NCBI GenBank assembly: GCA_041158165.1
Contig: JBEBBW010000009.1
Coordinates: 1 to 47,962, forward strand
Direction: 5' to 3'
DNA: 47,962 bases
Source: TMED14 sp041158165
GTDB taxonomy: Bacteria; Bacteroidota; Bacteroidia; Flavobacteriales; Schleiferiaceae
Both the position numbers and the translations under genes were made by a program. Below the pieces are notes generated by a model, which ran no database searches, was not told the DNA's origin, and worked only from the letters and a program-made list of their open reading frames with translations. This document shows, one piece after another, positions 16,021 through 24,220 of the stretch (position 1 is its first letter; every line of letters starts with the position of its first letter).

Positions 16021-17060
16021 TCGTGGTGCCGGTAGGCCCGGTGCTTCAATCCGTTGCTTTGTTCAAGTGTTAGCCACGCGTAGTGGCTGTCGTGTATGAG
16101 GCGCGCTTCGCCGTCGGCGAGTTGGCGCACCAGTGCTTCTTCAGCGAGGTAATGTGCTTGGTACTCCAAGTTGCCTTTGTAGGACCACCGCTCCGAGTGA
16201 ATGAGTGTGTCCGACACCGGCTGTCGGGTGTACCATGCCCCCTCACCTATCCCGCCAAGGTAGTGCGCGTGGTCAGGGACTTGAGGCGGACGCTGCGCGG
16301 GCTCCTCAAGTTTTCCTACCACCACGTCGTGGTTGAGGTGGGCGGTTTTGCTGCGGCTCGCCGAGGCAAAAATTTTGGCCGTCACGTCCCACCATGCTTT
16401 GATCATGGGGGCTTGCTTCCATTCCGCGTGGCCGTTGCGCCATTCGAGGTAGCGCGAGCCATCTTGTGCCGCTGCGAGCACGTTGAAAAACGGCGTCGGC
16501 GCCGTGTAGGTGATGGGCCGACGGTAGCGGCGATGGTGCGACGGCTCATGGCCGATGCCCGCGAGCAACGAAGTCTGCACAAACCGCGCGCAATTGGTTT
16601 GCTTCGGATCAAGGCCGTGGTAGCCAATGAGTCCGCTGAACTGAAGTTCTCGGGCTTTGGCATCGACTAAGGCCACGTCGGGGGCATAGTAAACGCTTAG
16701 TTGAAGGAGTCCCTCCCCGTGGGTATACTCCGCCTTGGCGTCGAGCTCGCGGCAAATGGCCTCGAGGTTGGCCAAGGTGCCGTCGGGTGCCCACTCGGGC
16801 ACGGTGCTGAATTGCAGCGCGGGGTCCGTTTCTCCGGAGCGAATCCGCCCCATGCGCCGGGGCGTGATGTAGCGTCCAAAATCGTAGTAGCGGAGCGCCG
16901 AACCGTCAGCCACCATCATGGCGGCATGACCTACCATCACATTGACGTTTTTCACCACGCCAATGGTCCGAAAGAACTTCATGATTCCTTCTTCAGCTCG
17001 AGCTGTTACCTCAGGCCAAGCCAGCACTAAAACGGCAGTATTCCGCGGCAAATTCGCCAT
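16017..17060 (-). CDS. DUF6695-type protein with a permuted NlpC/P60-like signature
   Basis: 347 residues. It resembles the Bacteroidota DUF6695 family (from memory, no search made): an N-terminal VLVLAWPE stretch, GHAAMMVADGSALRYYDFGRYITPRRMGRIRSGETDP, YTHGEGLL, and TNCARFVQTSL. The His-first, Cys-later order (H45 in VGHAAMMV, C157 in TNCARFV) is that of circularly permuted papain/NlpC folds such as LRAT-like enzymes, so a cysteine hydrolase or acyltransferase is plausible; this is inference. The start at 17060 keeps the AWPE motif and has a CACCTTTG box 5 nt upstream. No signal peptide is seen, so it is probably cytoplasmic. It is the first gene of the three-gene minus-strand operon. Confidence 0.7.
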   Translation of the reverse strand: MANLPRNTAVLVLAWPEVTARAEEGIMKFFRTIGVVKNVNVMVGHAAMMVADGSALRYYDFGRYITPRRMGRIRSGETDPALQFSTVPEWAPDGTLANLEAICRELDAKAEYTHGEGLLQLSVYYAPDVALVDAKARELQFSGLIGYHGLDPKQTNCARFVQTSLLAGIGHEPSHHRRYRRPITYTAPTPFFNVLAAAQDGSRYLEWRNGHAEWKQAPMIKAWWDVTAKIFASASRSKTAHLNHDVVVGKLEEPAQRPPQVPDHAHYLGGIGEGAWYTRQPVSDTLIHSERWSYKGNLEYQAHYLAEEALVRQLADGEARLIHDSHYAWLTLEQSNGLKHRAYRHHE

Positions 17061-17065
17061 AAATG

Positions 17066-17073
17066 CAAAGGTG
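17066..17073 (-). promoter_or_regulatory. Promoter -7 box of the DUF6695-PLP-PLP operon
   Basis: Minus-strand CACCTTTG (one change from TAnnTTTG) ends 5 nt before the ATG at 17060. Confidence 0.4.
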
Positions 17074-17134
17074 GGGTTAAATCACCGTTGCCGCAAATGT
17101 GATTCGCGTCACAAAATGCAAAATCGCTACCCCT

Positions 17135-17142
17135 TAGGTTTA
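17135..17142 (+). promoter_or_regulatory. Possible -7 box of the sulfide:quinone reductase gene
   Basis: TAGGTTTA, one change from TAnnTTTG, ends 21 nt before the ATG at 17164. It is divergent from the minus-strand PLP operon. Confidence 0.35.
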
Positions 17143-17163
17143 CCTACCCTAACATCAATTAAA

Positions 17164-18426
17164 ATGAACCAGGTTGATATTCTGATCGTTGGCGGCGGAA
17201 CCGGCGGCATCATGACCGCGGCGCAGCTTCGCCGCAAACTCCCAAAACTGTCGGTGGCCGTGTTTGAGCCGAGCGAAACACACTGGTACCAACCCGCGTG
17301 GACCTTGGTGGGCGCTGGCACCTTCAAGATGGCCGCCACCAAGCGCAAGACCGCAGACTACATGCCCCAGGGAGTGACCTGGATCAAAGAGCGCGTGGCC
17401 AGCCTGCAGCCCGAACACAATGAAGTGACCAGCGAAAGCGGCCAAGTCACCAGCTACCGGTACTTGATTTTGAGCCCTGGCCTTGTGTACAACCTAAGCC
17501 TGATTCCGGGCCTCGCCGAAGCGCTTGAAACTCCCTACGTCTGCTCCAACTACCTGGATCCTGAAAAGACCTGGCGCGTGCTCCAAAACTTCAACGGTGG
17601 CAATGCGGTTTTCACCCAACCTTCTACGCCCATTAAGTGCGGCGGTGCGCCCCAAAAAATCATGTACTTGGCAGAGCACTACTTCCGCAAGCGCGACATT
17701 CGCGACCAAACGAACGTGGTGCTGGCCACCCCGGGCGGCGTCATTTTTGGCGTGAAGGAATTCGCGAATACCCTGAACCACATCATTACAAGCCGAAACA
17801 TCATTTTCAAGCCGTTCTATGCCCCAGTGCGCATTGACGGGGTCAACAAAACGGTCACGTTCCGCTACAATACCGCCCTCGCAGGGAACGACTGCATGAC
17901 CCAGAAAAACGTCAAGCTGCACGAAGAGGTCCAAGGCGACACCGAAATGGTTATGCCCTACGACATTCTTCACTTGGCACCGCCCCAAACGGCTCCAGAG
18001 TTTATTCAGCAGAGTCCGCTTGCCGTGGCCGAAGGCCCCAACAAGGGCTGGCTCGAGGTCGACATTCACAAGCTTCACCACCCCAAGTTCCCCAACGTAT
18101 TCGGAATCGGCGACACCGCAGCGCTTCCGACGGCGAAAACCGGCGCAGCGATCCGCAAGCAGGCACCCGTGGTCGTCGAGCAAATCCGCGCCGCCGAGGA
18201 GCACAGCACCACCCCGGTGGAATACAACGGCTACTCGAGCTGTCCGCTCGTCACCGGCTACGGACGCATGGTGCTCGCCGAATTCAAGTACGACAACGTG
18301 CGCGACAGCGATCCACTTTTGAGCACATTTGTCGACACCACCAAGGAATCTTGGATCATGTGGCTATTGAAAAAGTACGGCCTACCCTACCTGTACTGGA
18401 ACCAAATGCTCCGCGGCAAAATGTAG
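17164..18426 (+). CDS. sqr: Sulfide:quinone oxidoreductase (SQR)
   Basis: A 420-residue FAD flavoprotein that oxidises sulfide to persulfide/polysulfide and passes electrons to the quinone pool at the membrane. The start at 17164 places the FAD dinucleotide motif ILIVGGGTGGI at residues 6-16; the frame extends upstream without homologous sequence. The three redox cysteines are present: C127 (YVCSNYLDP), C159 (TPIKCGGAPQKIMYLAE) and C360 (GYSSCPLVTGYGRMVLAEF). A second FAD motif is NVFGIGDTAALPTAKTGAA. The amphipathic C-terminus (WLLKKYGLPYLYWNQMLRG) is the usual membrane contact. The quinone is likely menaquinone, whose biosynthetic genes are at the end of the window. Followed by the TauE and MBL-rhodanese genes. 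Confidence 0.93.
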   Translation: MNQVDILIVGGGTGGIMTAAQLRRKLPKLSVAVFEPSETHWYQPAWTLVGAGTFKMAATKRKTADYMPQGVTWIKERVASLQPEHNEVTSESGQVTSYRYLILSPGLVYNLSLIPGLAEALETPYVCSNYLDPEKTWRVLQNFNGGNAVFTQPSTPIKCGGAPQKIMYLAEHYFRKRDIRDQTNVVLATPGGVIFGVKEFANTLNHIITSRNIIFKPFYAPVRIDGVNKTVTFRYNTALAGNDCMTQKNVKLHEEVQGDTEMVMPYDILHLAPPQTAPEFIQQSPLAVAEGPNKGWLEVDIHKLHHPKFPNVFGIGDTAALPTAKTGAAIRKQAPVVVEQIRAAEEHSTTPVEYNGYSSCPLVTGYGRMVLAEFKYDNVRDSDPLLSTFVDTTKESWIMWLLKKYGLPYLYWNQMLRGKM

Positions 18427-18443
18427 TACTACCCACAGCACCC

Positions 18444-18479
18444 AGTGAAATTCGGTCGCCTCGTGCGACCGAAGTCACT
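18444..18479 (+). terminator. Stem-loop after the SQR gene
   Basis: A 9-bp perfect stem (18451-18459 with 18465-18473, loop CTCGT), extended by AGTGA/TCACT arms (18444-18448 and 18475-18479). There is no U run after it, so it may be a weak terminator or an mRNA 3'-end stabiliser; a separate promoter box for the next gene follows at 18501. Confidence 0.5.
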
Positions 18480-18500
18480 TTAGACCCAATCTAAAAACCG

Positions 18501-18508
18501 CATCTTTG
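18501..18508 (+). promoter_or_regulatory. Promoter -7 box of the TauE/SafE gene
   Basis: CATCTTTG (one change from TAnnTTTG) ends 5 nt before the ATG at 18514. The same 8-mer occurs on the minus strand upstream of the TonB receptor (24155-24162). Confidence 0.4.
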
Positions 18509-18513
18509 TACCC

Positions 18514-19311
18514 ATGATTGTGCTTGCCTACGGGGCTTCTTTGCTCATCGGACTTTCGCTCGGACTCCTCGGCGGAGGCGGATCCATCCTCACGCTGCCC
18601 GTGCTCGTCTACTTGTTTGGCGTTGCCACGGTGGATGCCACCGCCTACTCGCTCTTCATCGTGGGCGCCACGGCCCTCGCGAGCATCGTGCCCAAGGCGC
18701 GCGCGGGCGAAGTTGATTTTAAGACGGCGTTTTGGTTCGGTCTTCCTTCCATTGTGGCCGTCTACGTCACCCGCGCCGTAATCATGCCGGCCATTCCCGA
18801 TCCGATTTTCGCGTCGAATTCGTTCACCCTCGGTAAGGGCACGGCACTGATGCTCTTGTTTGCTGTGCTCATGGTTTGGGCGGCCCGCGGCATGATTCGA
18901 GGCCGCAAAGCCGTCGATCCCAATGAAAAAGCCCTGAGTCCGGCCGCAAAAGTTGGCCTGGTACTGGCTGAAGGCGCGGGCGTCGGCGTGCTGACCGGCT
19001 TGGTGGGTGCCGGGGGCGGATTCCTCATCATTCCCGCGCTGGTGCTGGTTACGGGCCTCGAAATGAAGATTGCCGTGGGTACATCGCTCACGATCATTGC
19101 GTTTAAATCACTCATTGGATTCACCGGGGACCTCGGACACCTCCACTCCGACTGGACCCTCCTCCTCAGCGTAACGGCCGTGGCCATCGCAGGCATGGTT
19201 GTTGGCAGCATCCTGTCGAAGCGCGTGGCCTCTGGCCCCCTTCAAAAGGCCTTTGGCTGGTTCGTCCTGGCCATGGGCATCTTTATTTTGAGCAAAGAAT
19301 TTTTATCCTAA
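18514..19311 (+). CDS. TauE/SafE-family sulfite/organosulfonate exporter
   Basis: A 265-residue membrane protein with about 8 helices. It shows the internal duplication typical of the family: GLLGGGGSILTLPVLVYL near the N-terminus and GLVGAGGGFLIIPALVLV in the second half, each a glycine-rich re-entrant-like motif. Related proteins beside persulfide dioxygenases export sulfite. Here it lies between SQR and the MBL-rhodanese gene (31 nt before the latter), which supports removal of sulfite, the product of persulfide oxidation, from the cytoplasm. Import of a sulfur compound is the alternative. Confidence 0.87.
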   Translation: MIVLAYGASLLIGLSLGLLGGGGSILTLPVLVYLFGVATVDATAYSLFIVGATALASIVPKARAGEVDFKTAFWFGLPSIVAVYVTRAVIMPAIPDPIFASNSFTLGKGTALMLLFAVLMVWAARGMIRGRKAVDPNEKALSPAAKVGLVLAEGAGVGVLTGLVGAGGGFLIIPALVLVTGLEMKIAVGTSLTIIAFKSLIGFTGDLGHLHSDWTLLLSVTAVAIAGMVVGSILSKRVASGPLQKAFGWFVLAMGIFILSKEFLS

Positions 19312-19342
19312 ACCTGCCCTAGTCCGTAACTTGAAACCCACT

Positions 19343-20824
19343 ATGAACGTAGAACAGATTTACACCGGTTGCTTGGCTCAAGGAGCCTATTTTATTTCGT
19401 CGAACGGCGAGGCTGTAGTCATTGACCCCCTGCGCGAAACCAAGCCCTACTTGGACCGTGCTGCGGCGCTCGGCGTAAAAATCACGTACATTTTAGAGAC
19501 GCATTTTCACGCCGACTTCGTTTCGGGCCACGTGGCGCTATCGAAGGCGACGGGCGCTCCGATCGTGTACGGACCCAATGCGAACCCTGAATTTGAAGCC
19601 CATATCGCTACCGACGGCGAAGTTTTGACCGTTGGCGACGTGACGATCGAAGTGCTTCACACTCCAGGCCACACCATGGAATCCACCTGCTACGTGCTGC
19701 GCAACGAAGCCGGCGAGCAGGTCGCCATTTTCTCGGGAGACACGCTGTTCTTGGGCGACGTCGGTCGGCCCGACTTGGCCCAGAAGGCCGCAAGCATGAC
19801 CCAAGAAGATCTTGCCGGAATCCTCTTTGACTCGCTGCGCACTAAGATCATGACGCTTCCGCCGTCGATCACCGTATACCCGGGCCACGGTGCCGGTTCA
19901 GCCTGCGGCAAAAACATGAGCAAAGAAACCGTGGGCACGCTCGCCGAGCAGCTGCAGACCAACTACGCACTGCGCGCTGACATGACCCGTGACGAGTTCA
20001 TCAAAGAAGTCACCGACGGGTTGGCCACGCCGCCGGCCTACTTCCCCATGAACGTGGCGATGAACAAAAAGTCGATTCCTGGCGCCGAAGAGGTGCTCGC
20101 CGAAGCCTCCAAGGCCTTTGACCCCGTGGCATTCAAGGCCATGGTGGGCGAAATGGACGCGCTGGTACTCGACACCCGCAAGGCCGACGAATTCGCGGCG
20201 TCCCACATTCCCGGATCGATTTTCATCGGCATTGACGGCCAGTTCGCCCCGTGGGTTGGCGCCTTGATTCCGACGGACCAAACCCTGATGCTGGTGTGTG
20301 AAGCCGGACGCGAACACGAGGTCATCACGCGCCTCACTCGCGTAGGCTACGACCGCGTGCTGGGCTACCTGGAAGGCGGTATGGACGCGTGGAACGCGGC
20401 CTCGTTTGCCACCGATACGGTTCACCGAATCACCGCGACTGAGCTTTCAAATCGCCTTCAAAAGAACCCGTCGCTCAATATCGTCGACGCGCGCAAGGAG
20501 GGCGAATGGACTGCCCAAAATTTGGCGCAGGCCAAGAACATCGCCCTCGACGACCTTAATGCCCGCTTTAACGAGCTTCCTACGCAGAGCACCATGCACA
20601 TTCACTGCGCTGGAGGCTACCGTTCGATGATTTTTGCCTCGATTCTCAAGAGCCGCGGCATCCACGACCTGGTCGACGTAATCGGCGGATTTGGCGCCAT
20701 CAAAGACACGCCAGGCCTTGAAACTAGTGCCTACGTGTGCCCAAGCACCTTGAAAAAACAAGAGGCCGAGGCCAGCGCAGGCAGCACCGGGTTCATGGGG
20801 TGGCTCAAGGGCTTGTTCAGCTGA
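19343..20824 (+). CDS. MBL-fold persulfide dioxygenase-like protein with two rhodanese domains
   Basis: 493 residues. The N-terminal metallo-beta-lactamase domain has the metal ligands THFHADFVSGH (H54, H56, D58), HTPGHTMEST, FSGDTLFLGDVGRPDL and YPGHGAGSACGK, the last as in ETHE1/CstB persulfide dioxygenases. Two rhodanese domains follow: one with VCEAGREHE and one with HCAGGYRS, each keeping a cysteine at the loop start. CstB-type proteins oxidise persulfides to sulfite and thiosulfate. The ATG at 19343 is preferred to an in-frame TTG 12 nt upstream because it gives the usual MxVEQIYTGCLAQGAYFI start. With SQR and TauE this completes sulfide to persulfide to sulfite to export. Confidence 0.92.
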   Translation: MNVEQIYTGCLAQGAYFISSNGEAVVIDPLRETKPYLDRAAALGVKITYILETHFHADFVSGHVALSKATGAPIVYGPNANPEFEAHIATDGEVLTVGDVTIEVLHTPGHTMESTCYVLRNEAGEQVAIFSGDTLFLGDVGRPDLAQKAASMTQEDLAGILFDSLRTKIMTLPPSITVYPGHGAGSACGKNMSKETVGTLAEQLQTNYALRADMTRDEFIKEVTDGLATPPAYFPMNVAMNKKSIPGAEEVLAEASKAFDPVAFKAMVGEMDALVLDTRKADEFAASHIPGSIFIGIDGQFAPWVGALIPTDQTLMLVCEAGREHEVITRLTRVGYDRVLGYLEGGMDAWNAASFATDTVHRITATELSNRLQKNPSLNIVDARKEGEWTAQNLAQAKNIALDDLNARFNELPTQSTMHIHCAGGYRSMIFASILKSRGIHDLVDVIGGFGAIKDTPGLETSAYVCPSTLKKQEAEASAGSTGFMGWLKGLFS

Positions 20825-20852
20825 TCGCTCCCGCAGGTGTTCCTGAAAAACA

Positions 20853-20882
20853 AAGGCCGGCCTCCTCGCGGAAGCCGGCCTT
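20853..20882. terminator. Terminator between convergent genes
   Basis: Stem AAGGCCGGC / GCCGGCCTT (20853-20861 with 20874-20882), loop 12 nt. On the minus strand it is followed by TGTTTTT, a good U run, so it serves the DUF4249 gene best; on the plus strand it is followed by the weaker TTGTTCTT type of sequence. Confidence 0.75.
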
Positions 20883-20905
20883 GTTCTTGGTGCCAGTCGC
20901 TGGAA

Positions 20906-21757
20906 TCAGGGGCGCACCCAGAGGTGGCCTTGTCCGCCGACCAGACCGATTCCGCCGAGCACGTTGCTGAAAATCGGAACGGGCTGCGTGAACGGGCCGC
21001 CGCTGTTTTGGGCGTTGCGCAACGAACGTTCGTAGCGCGCCGTCGCCTCGTCAATTTTGGTTACGCGCATTTTGGTCGGTGTAGCAAGCGACCACTTGTA
21101 GACCCGCACTTCCAAATCGCGCTTTTGTCCGAGAATCAACGCATTATCAAACTCGATCGCCCCCCGAAAATCCTGGCCAAACACGGGCTGAACCACCAGG
21201 GGATCGTCGGTTCCCGCGAAAATAATCTGCTGCACGGTCGTATCGCCACCGTCTTCAAAGAACTCGAGACGGTAAAACCCGGGAATTCCGTCGTCGTCGA
21301 TCGATACCTTATAGATCAAGTGGGGCGAATCAAACATGCCGTTTCCGGGGCTGTAGCCAATGGAATCCATAGCAAAGGCTCCGTTCAGGGCAAACGGACG
21401 CGCCGTACCCGACACCACCGGAAGTTCGCGCCACTGCGCTTTCACGGTGTAGGAGGCTCCCGCAACGGGCTTGAGGGGTGAATAATAGAATCCGTCAGCG
21501 TCCACCCCGGGGCGTAGGGTATCCACCACGCTTCCTGTCGAATCCTCCACCCAAACCACGGCATCGCCAATGCGTTGGGGCTCACCCTCGTCCAGAATTC
21601 CAATCGTGCGGCTCAAGTGCGCTTTAAACGGTTTGTGGGGATTGAGGTCTGCGTACAAAACGAGCTCCGGATCCACCTGATCGGGGTCAAACGGAATAAT
21701 TCGCTCGCATGAAGCCCATACGAGGCCGAGCACGACCAATAAAAGACCTTTTTTCAT
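20906..21757 (-). CDS. DUF4249 family lipoprotein
   Basis: 283 residues starting at 21757: MKKGLLLVVLGLVWASC is a lipoprotein signal with Cys at 17. The open frame upstream is not protein-like and overlaps the TonB receptor. The body is beta-rich (ELVLYADLNPHKPFKAHLSRTIGILDEGEPQRIGDAVVWVEDSTG...), as in DUF4249 proteins, which in Bacteroidota are encoded next to TonB-dependent receptors and are thought to be surface or periplasmic partners of the receptor. It starts 4 nt after the receptor's stop, so one operon. The ligand is unknown; the family is not the starch-binding SusD type. Confidence 0.85.
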   Translation of the reverse strand: MKKGLLLVVLGLVWASCERIIPFDPDQVDPELVLYADLNPHKPFKAHLSRTIGILDEGEPQRIGDAVVWVEDSTGSVVDTLRPGVDADGFYYSPLKPVAGASYTVKAQWRELPVVSGTARPFALNGAFAMDSIGYSPGNGMFDSPHLIYKVSIDDDGIPGFYRLEFFEDGGDTTVQQIIFAGTDDPLVVQPVFGQDFRGAIEFDNALILGQKRDLEVRVYKWSLATPTKMRVTKIDEATARYERSLRNAQNSGGPFTQPVPIFSNVLGGIGLVGGQGHLWVRP

Positions 21758-21761
21758 CTCG

Positions 21762-24134
21762 CTAAAATTCAAATGAGTAGGATACCGAAGGAATGATGGG
21801 GAACAGCCCAAAGCCCTTGAGCACCCGGCGGTTCGCGTCGTCGTACCCAAAGTCCATGTAAAAAATATTGATCCGGTTGTAGGCGTTGTACACGCCGAGC
21901 TGCCAGGCCCCCTCGCCCCACTTCGTGGGGCTCTTAATCGTGAGCGATACGTCGGCGCGGTGGTAGGCCGGCTCCCTAAAGCTGTTGCGCCCCTCAATGG
22001 ACTCGACGGTTTGCAGCCAAGTTCCGTCAAAGGCGTCTTCGGGTCGCGCGAACATCTTGCGGGTCGCCAACGTCACGGCGCGTCCGGTACCGTACACAAA
22101 CACGGCACCCAGCGAAATTCGGTCGTTAAACGCGTGGTTAACCACAATGCTCATGTCGTGGCGGCGGTCGTAGGTGTACGGGAACGGATTGCCAAAATTC
22201 AGTTCTGCGAACTGGCGGGTCGTTTTGGCCCAAGTATAGCCAATCCAGCCGGTGGTAGCTCCCGTTTTCTTCTCGAGCAAAAACTCGGTGCCGTAGGCCC
22301 AACCGCGTCCGGTGGTCACCTTGTCTTGCCAGTCGCTAAAGCCCAAGAAAAACGAAGCACCCTCTTTGTACTCAATTAGGTTGCGCATGTCTTTGTAGTA
22401 GGCTTCGAGACTGAGCTCCCACCCTTTCCCAAGGTTGTACGCATAGCCGGCCGCGGACTGCCAGGACTCTTGAGGGCGAACCTTTTCGGTGGCGGGGACC
22501 CACAAGTCAGTCGGTAGTCCAATGGTTTGGTTCGCCAAAAGGTGCATAAACTGCGCCATCTGCACGTAGCTCCACTTAAACGACGACTTTTCGTTGATTA
22601 AGTAGCGCGCCGAAAAACGAGGTTGCACGCTGAGGTAAGTTTTGTCGCCGACCGCAAACTGGTTACCGTGAAATCCAACGTTGACGCGAAGGCGATCGTT
22701 GACTGAAACGTCGGCAAGACCATAAACCACATTGTCGAGTGCTAACTGCCGCACCGAGCCAAACGACGTATCGATGTTCACGCCGCCGTCCGCCCAATTA
22801 AAACTGCTCACGCCAGGCTCAAACTCGTGCTGGGTCACGCTTGCACCCCACTTGAAGGTGACGTTGGGCGCATACTTGTACTCAAAATCCCACTTGGCGC
22901 CGCGGTCCTTGATCGAGCTCAGGTAGGCAATCGCGAAGCGGTTAATGTTCGTTGAACCAGCGGTTTCTTCGCGGTCCTCGCCCTTGATGTCGGTGATAAA
23001 TCGGTAGCGGCTGTAGGTCAACGTGGCGTTCGAAAACAAGCGCGGACTCATCACCCACGACCAGCGCGCCGTGGCGATTTGGTTGCCCCAGTTCAGCGAG
23101 TTGTCGATCGTATTGGTAAACCGTGTGCCGTTGAACTCGTACTCGTCGGTGTTCCGCGCGTAGGCCTCGTCGAGCCCTTGGTAGTAGCTCAAGTAGATCT
23201 GGTGGTTGCGGTTGATTTGGTGGTTGATCTTGCCGTTCAAATCATAGAAATAGTACCCGCCTCGTGTGTTGGGGTCTTGGGCGGCGATGAGCGGCTGCGC
23301 CAAAACGTCGAGGTAGGTTCGGCGCGCACTCAGCAGCACCGAGGTTCGGTCTTTCCAGAGCGGACCCTCTACGGTCAACCGGCTCGAGATGAGCCCCACG
23401 GCACCAGTTGCCTTCCACTCCTTGCGGTTTCCTTCCTTCATGCGCACGTCGAGCACACTCGAAAGTCGACCTCCGTAGTTGGCCGGAAATCCGCCCTTAA
23501 TCAAATCGACCGAGTTGATGGCATCTGAGTTAAACACACTAAAAAACCCAAACAGGTGGTTCACGTTGTACACCGGAACTCCGTCGATCAGCATCAAATT
23601 TTGGTCAGGTCCGCCTCCGCGCACATAGAATCCCGACGTACCCTCGGTGCCGCTCTGCACCCCGGGCATCAGCTGAATAATTTTTAGAATGTCGGTCTCT
23701 CCCAGCAGTACAGGTAAGTTTTTGACCGTCTTCATACTCAACGAAACAGTACTCATTTGTACTTCTTCTTGGATCGGACGGTTCGCCGTAACCTCAACCT
23801 CACCCAATTCCACGTCAAGTGAGCGGAGTACGAAATCCGTCTTCGCGGCATTGGCTCCGGGCCGTACACTTCGCAGCATCGGCGCGTAGGTCGGGTAGCT
23901 CGCCTGGAGCCGAGCCGAGTCGCCGGTCAACGGAATGCTGTAAAAACCATAGGCATTGGTCTGGGCGGAACGTCCGCTCGCAACGTCGTACACGTAGGCG
24001 CTAATCAGAACTTCACCAGTTTCGGCGTCGCGCACAAATCCGCTCGCAGTCCAGGCACGCTGTGCCGACAAAGGGGCAGCGATTCCAAACGCAAGGACTG
24101 CAACGAATGGTATTTTTTTCAGTAAAAACTGCAT
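21762..24134 (-). CDS. TonB-dependent outer-membrane receptor with carboxypeptidase-like regulatory domain
   Basis: 790 residues. Signal peptide (1-24, ending LSAQR); an N-terminal CarboxypepD_reg-like beta-sandwich (about 28-110, ASGFVRDAETGEVLISAYVYDV); a plug domain (about 120-240, with LPVLLGETDILKIIQLMPGVQSGTEGTSGFYVRGGGPDQNLMLIDGVPVYNVNHLFGFFSVFNSDAI); and a 22-strand-type beta barrel to the C-terminal SYSFEF with terminal Phe. It imports a ligand through the outer membrane using TonB energy. Paired with the DUF4249 lipoprotein downstream and divergent from a second receptor. No substrate-specific motif is seen; siderophore, metal or oligopeptide are possible. Confidence 0.92.
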   Translation of the reverse strand: MQFLLKKIPFVAVLAFGIAAPLSAQRAWTASGFVRDAETGEVLISAYVYDVASGRSAQTNAYGFYSIPLTGDSARLQASYPTYAPMLRSVRPGANAAKTDFVLRSLDVELGEVEVTANRPIQEEVQMSTVSLSMKTVKNLPVLLGETDILKIIQLMPGVQSGTEGTSGFYVRGGGPDQNLMLIDGVPVYNVNHLFGFFSVFNSDAINSVDLIKGGFPANYGGRLSSVLDVRMKEGNRKEWKATGAVGLISSRLTVEGPLWKDRTSVLLSARRTYLDVLAQPLIAAQDPNTRGGYYFYDLNGKINHQINRNHQIYLSYYQGLDEAYARNTDEYEFNGTRFTNTIDNSLNWGNQIATARWSWVMSPRLFSNATLTYSRYRFITDIKGEDREETAGSTNINRFAIAYLSSIKDRGAKWDFEYKYAPNVTFKWGASVTQHEFEPGVSSFNWADGGVNIDTSFGSVRQLALDNVVYGLADVSVNDRLRVNVGFHGNQFAVGDKTYLSVQPRFSARYLINEKSSFKWSYVQMAQFMHLLANQTIGLPTDLWVPATEKVRPQESWQSAAGYAYNLGKGWELSLEAYYKDMRNLIEYKEGASFFLGFSDWQDKVTTGRGWAYGTEFLLEKKTGATTGWIGYTWAKTTRQFAELNFGNPFPYTYDRRHDMSIVVNHAFNDRISLGAVFVYGTGRAVTLATRKMFARPEDAFDGTWLQTVESIEGRNSFREPAYHRADVSLTIKSPTKWGEGAWQLGVYNAYNRINIFYMDFGYDDANRRVLKGFGLFPIIPSVSYSFEF

Positions 24135-24154
24135 TGAACTCAGAATTTTATAAG

Positions 24155-24162
24155 CAAAGATG
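24155..24162 (-). promoter_or_regulatory. Possible -7 box of the TonB receptor-DUF4249 operon
   Basis: Minus-strand CATCTTTG, one change from TAnnTTTG, 20 nt before the ATG at 24134. Confidence 0.4.
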
Positions 24163-24184
24163 AGGCGCTTGGGCGCGCTTTGCC

Positions 24185-24192
24185 TATGTTTG
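24185..24192 (+). promoter_or_regulatory. Promoter -7 box of the second TonB receptor gene
   Basis: TATGTTTG, an exact TAnnTTTG match, 28 nt before the ATG at 24221. It is divergent from the box at 24155-24162. Confidence 0.5.
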
Positions 24193-24220
24193 GATGCACA
24201 AATCCACCTAAACGTTGCGT

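Noticed and set aside
20906..22030. DUF4249 gene starting at 22030
   Set aside because: The extra N-terminus is low-complexity, overlaps the receptor gene out of frame, and hides the lipoprotein signal that begins at 21757.
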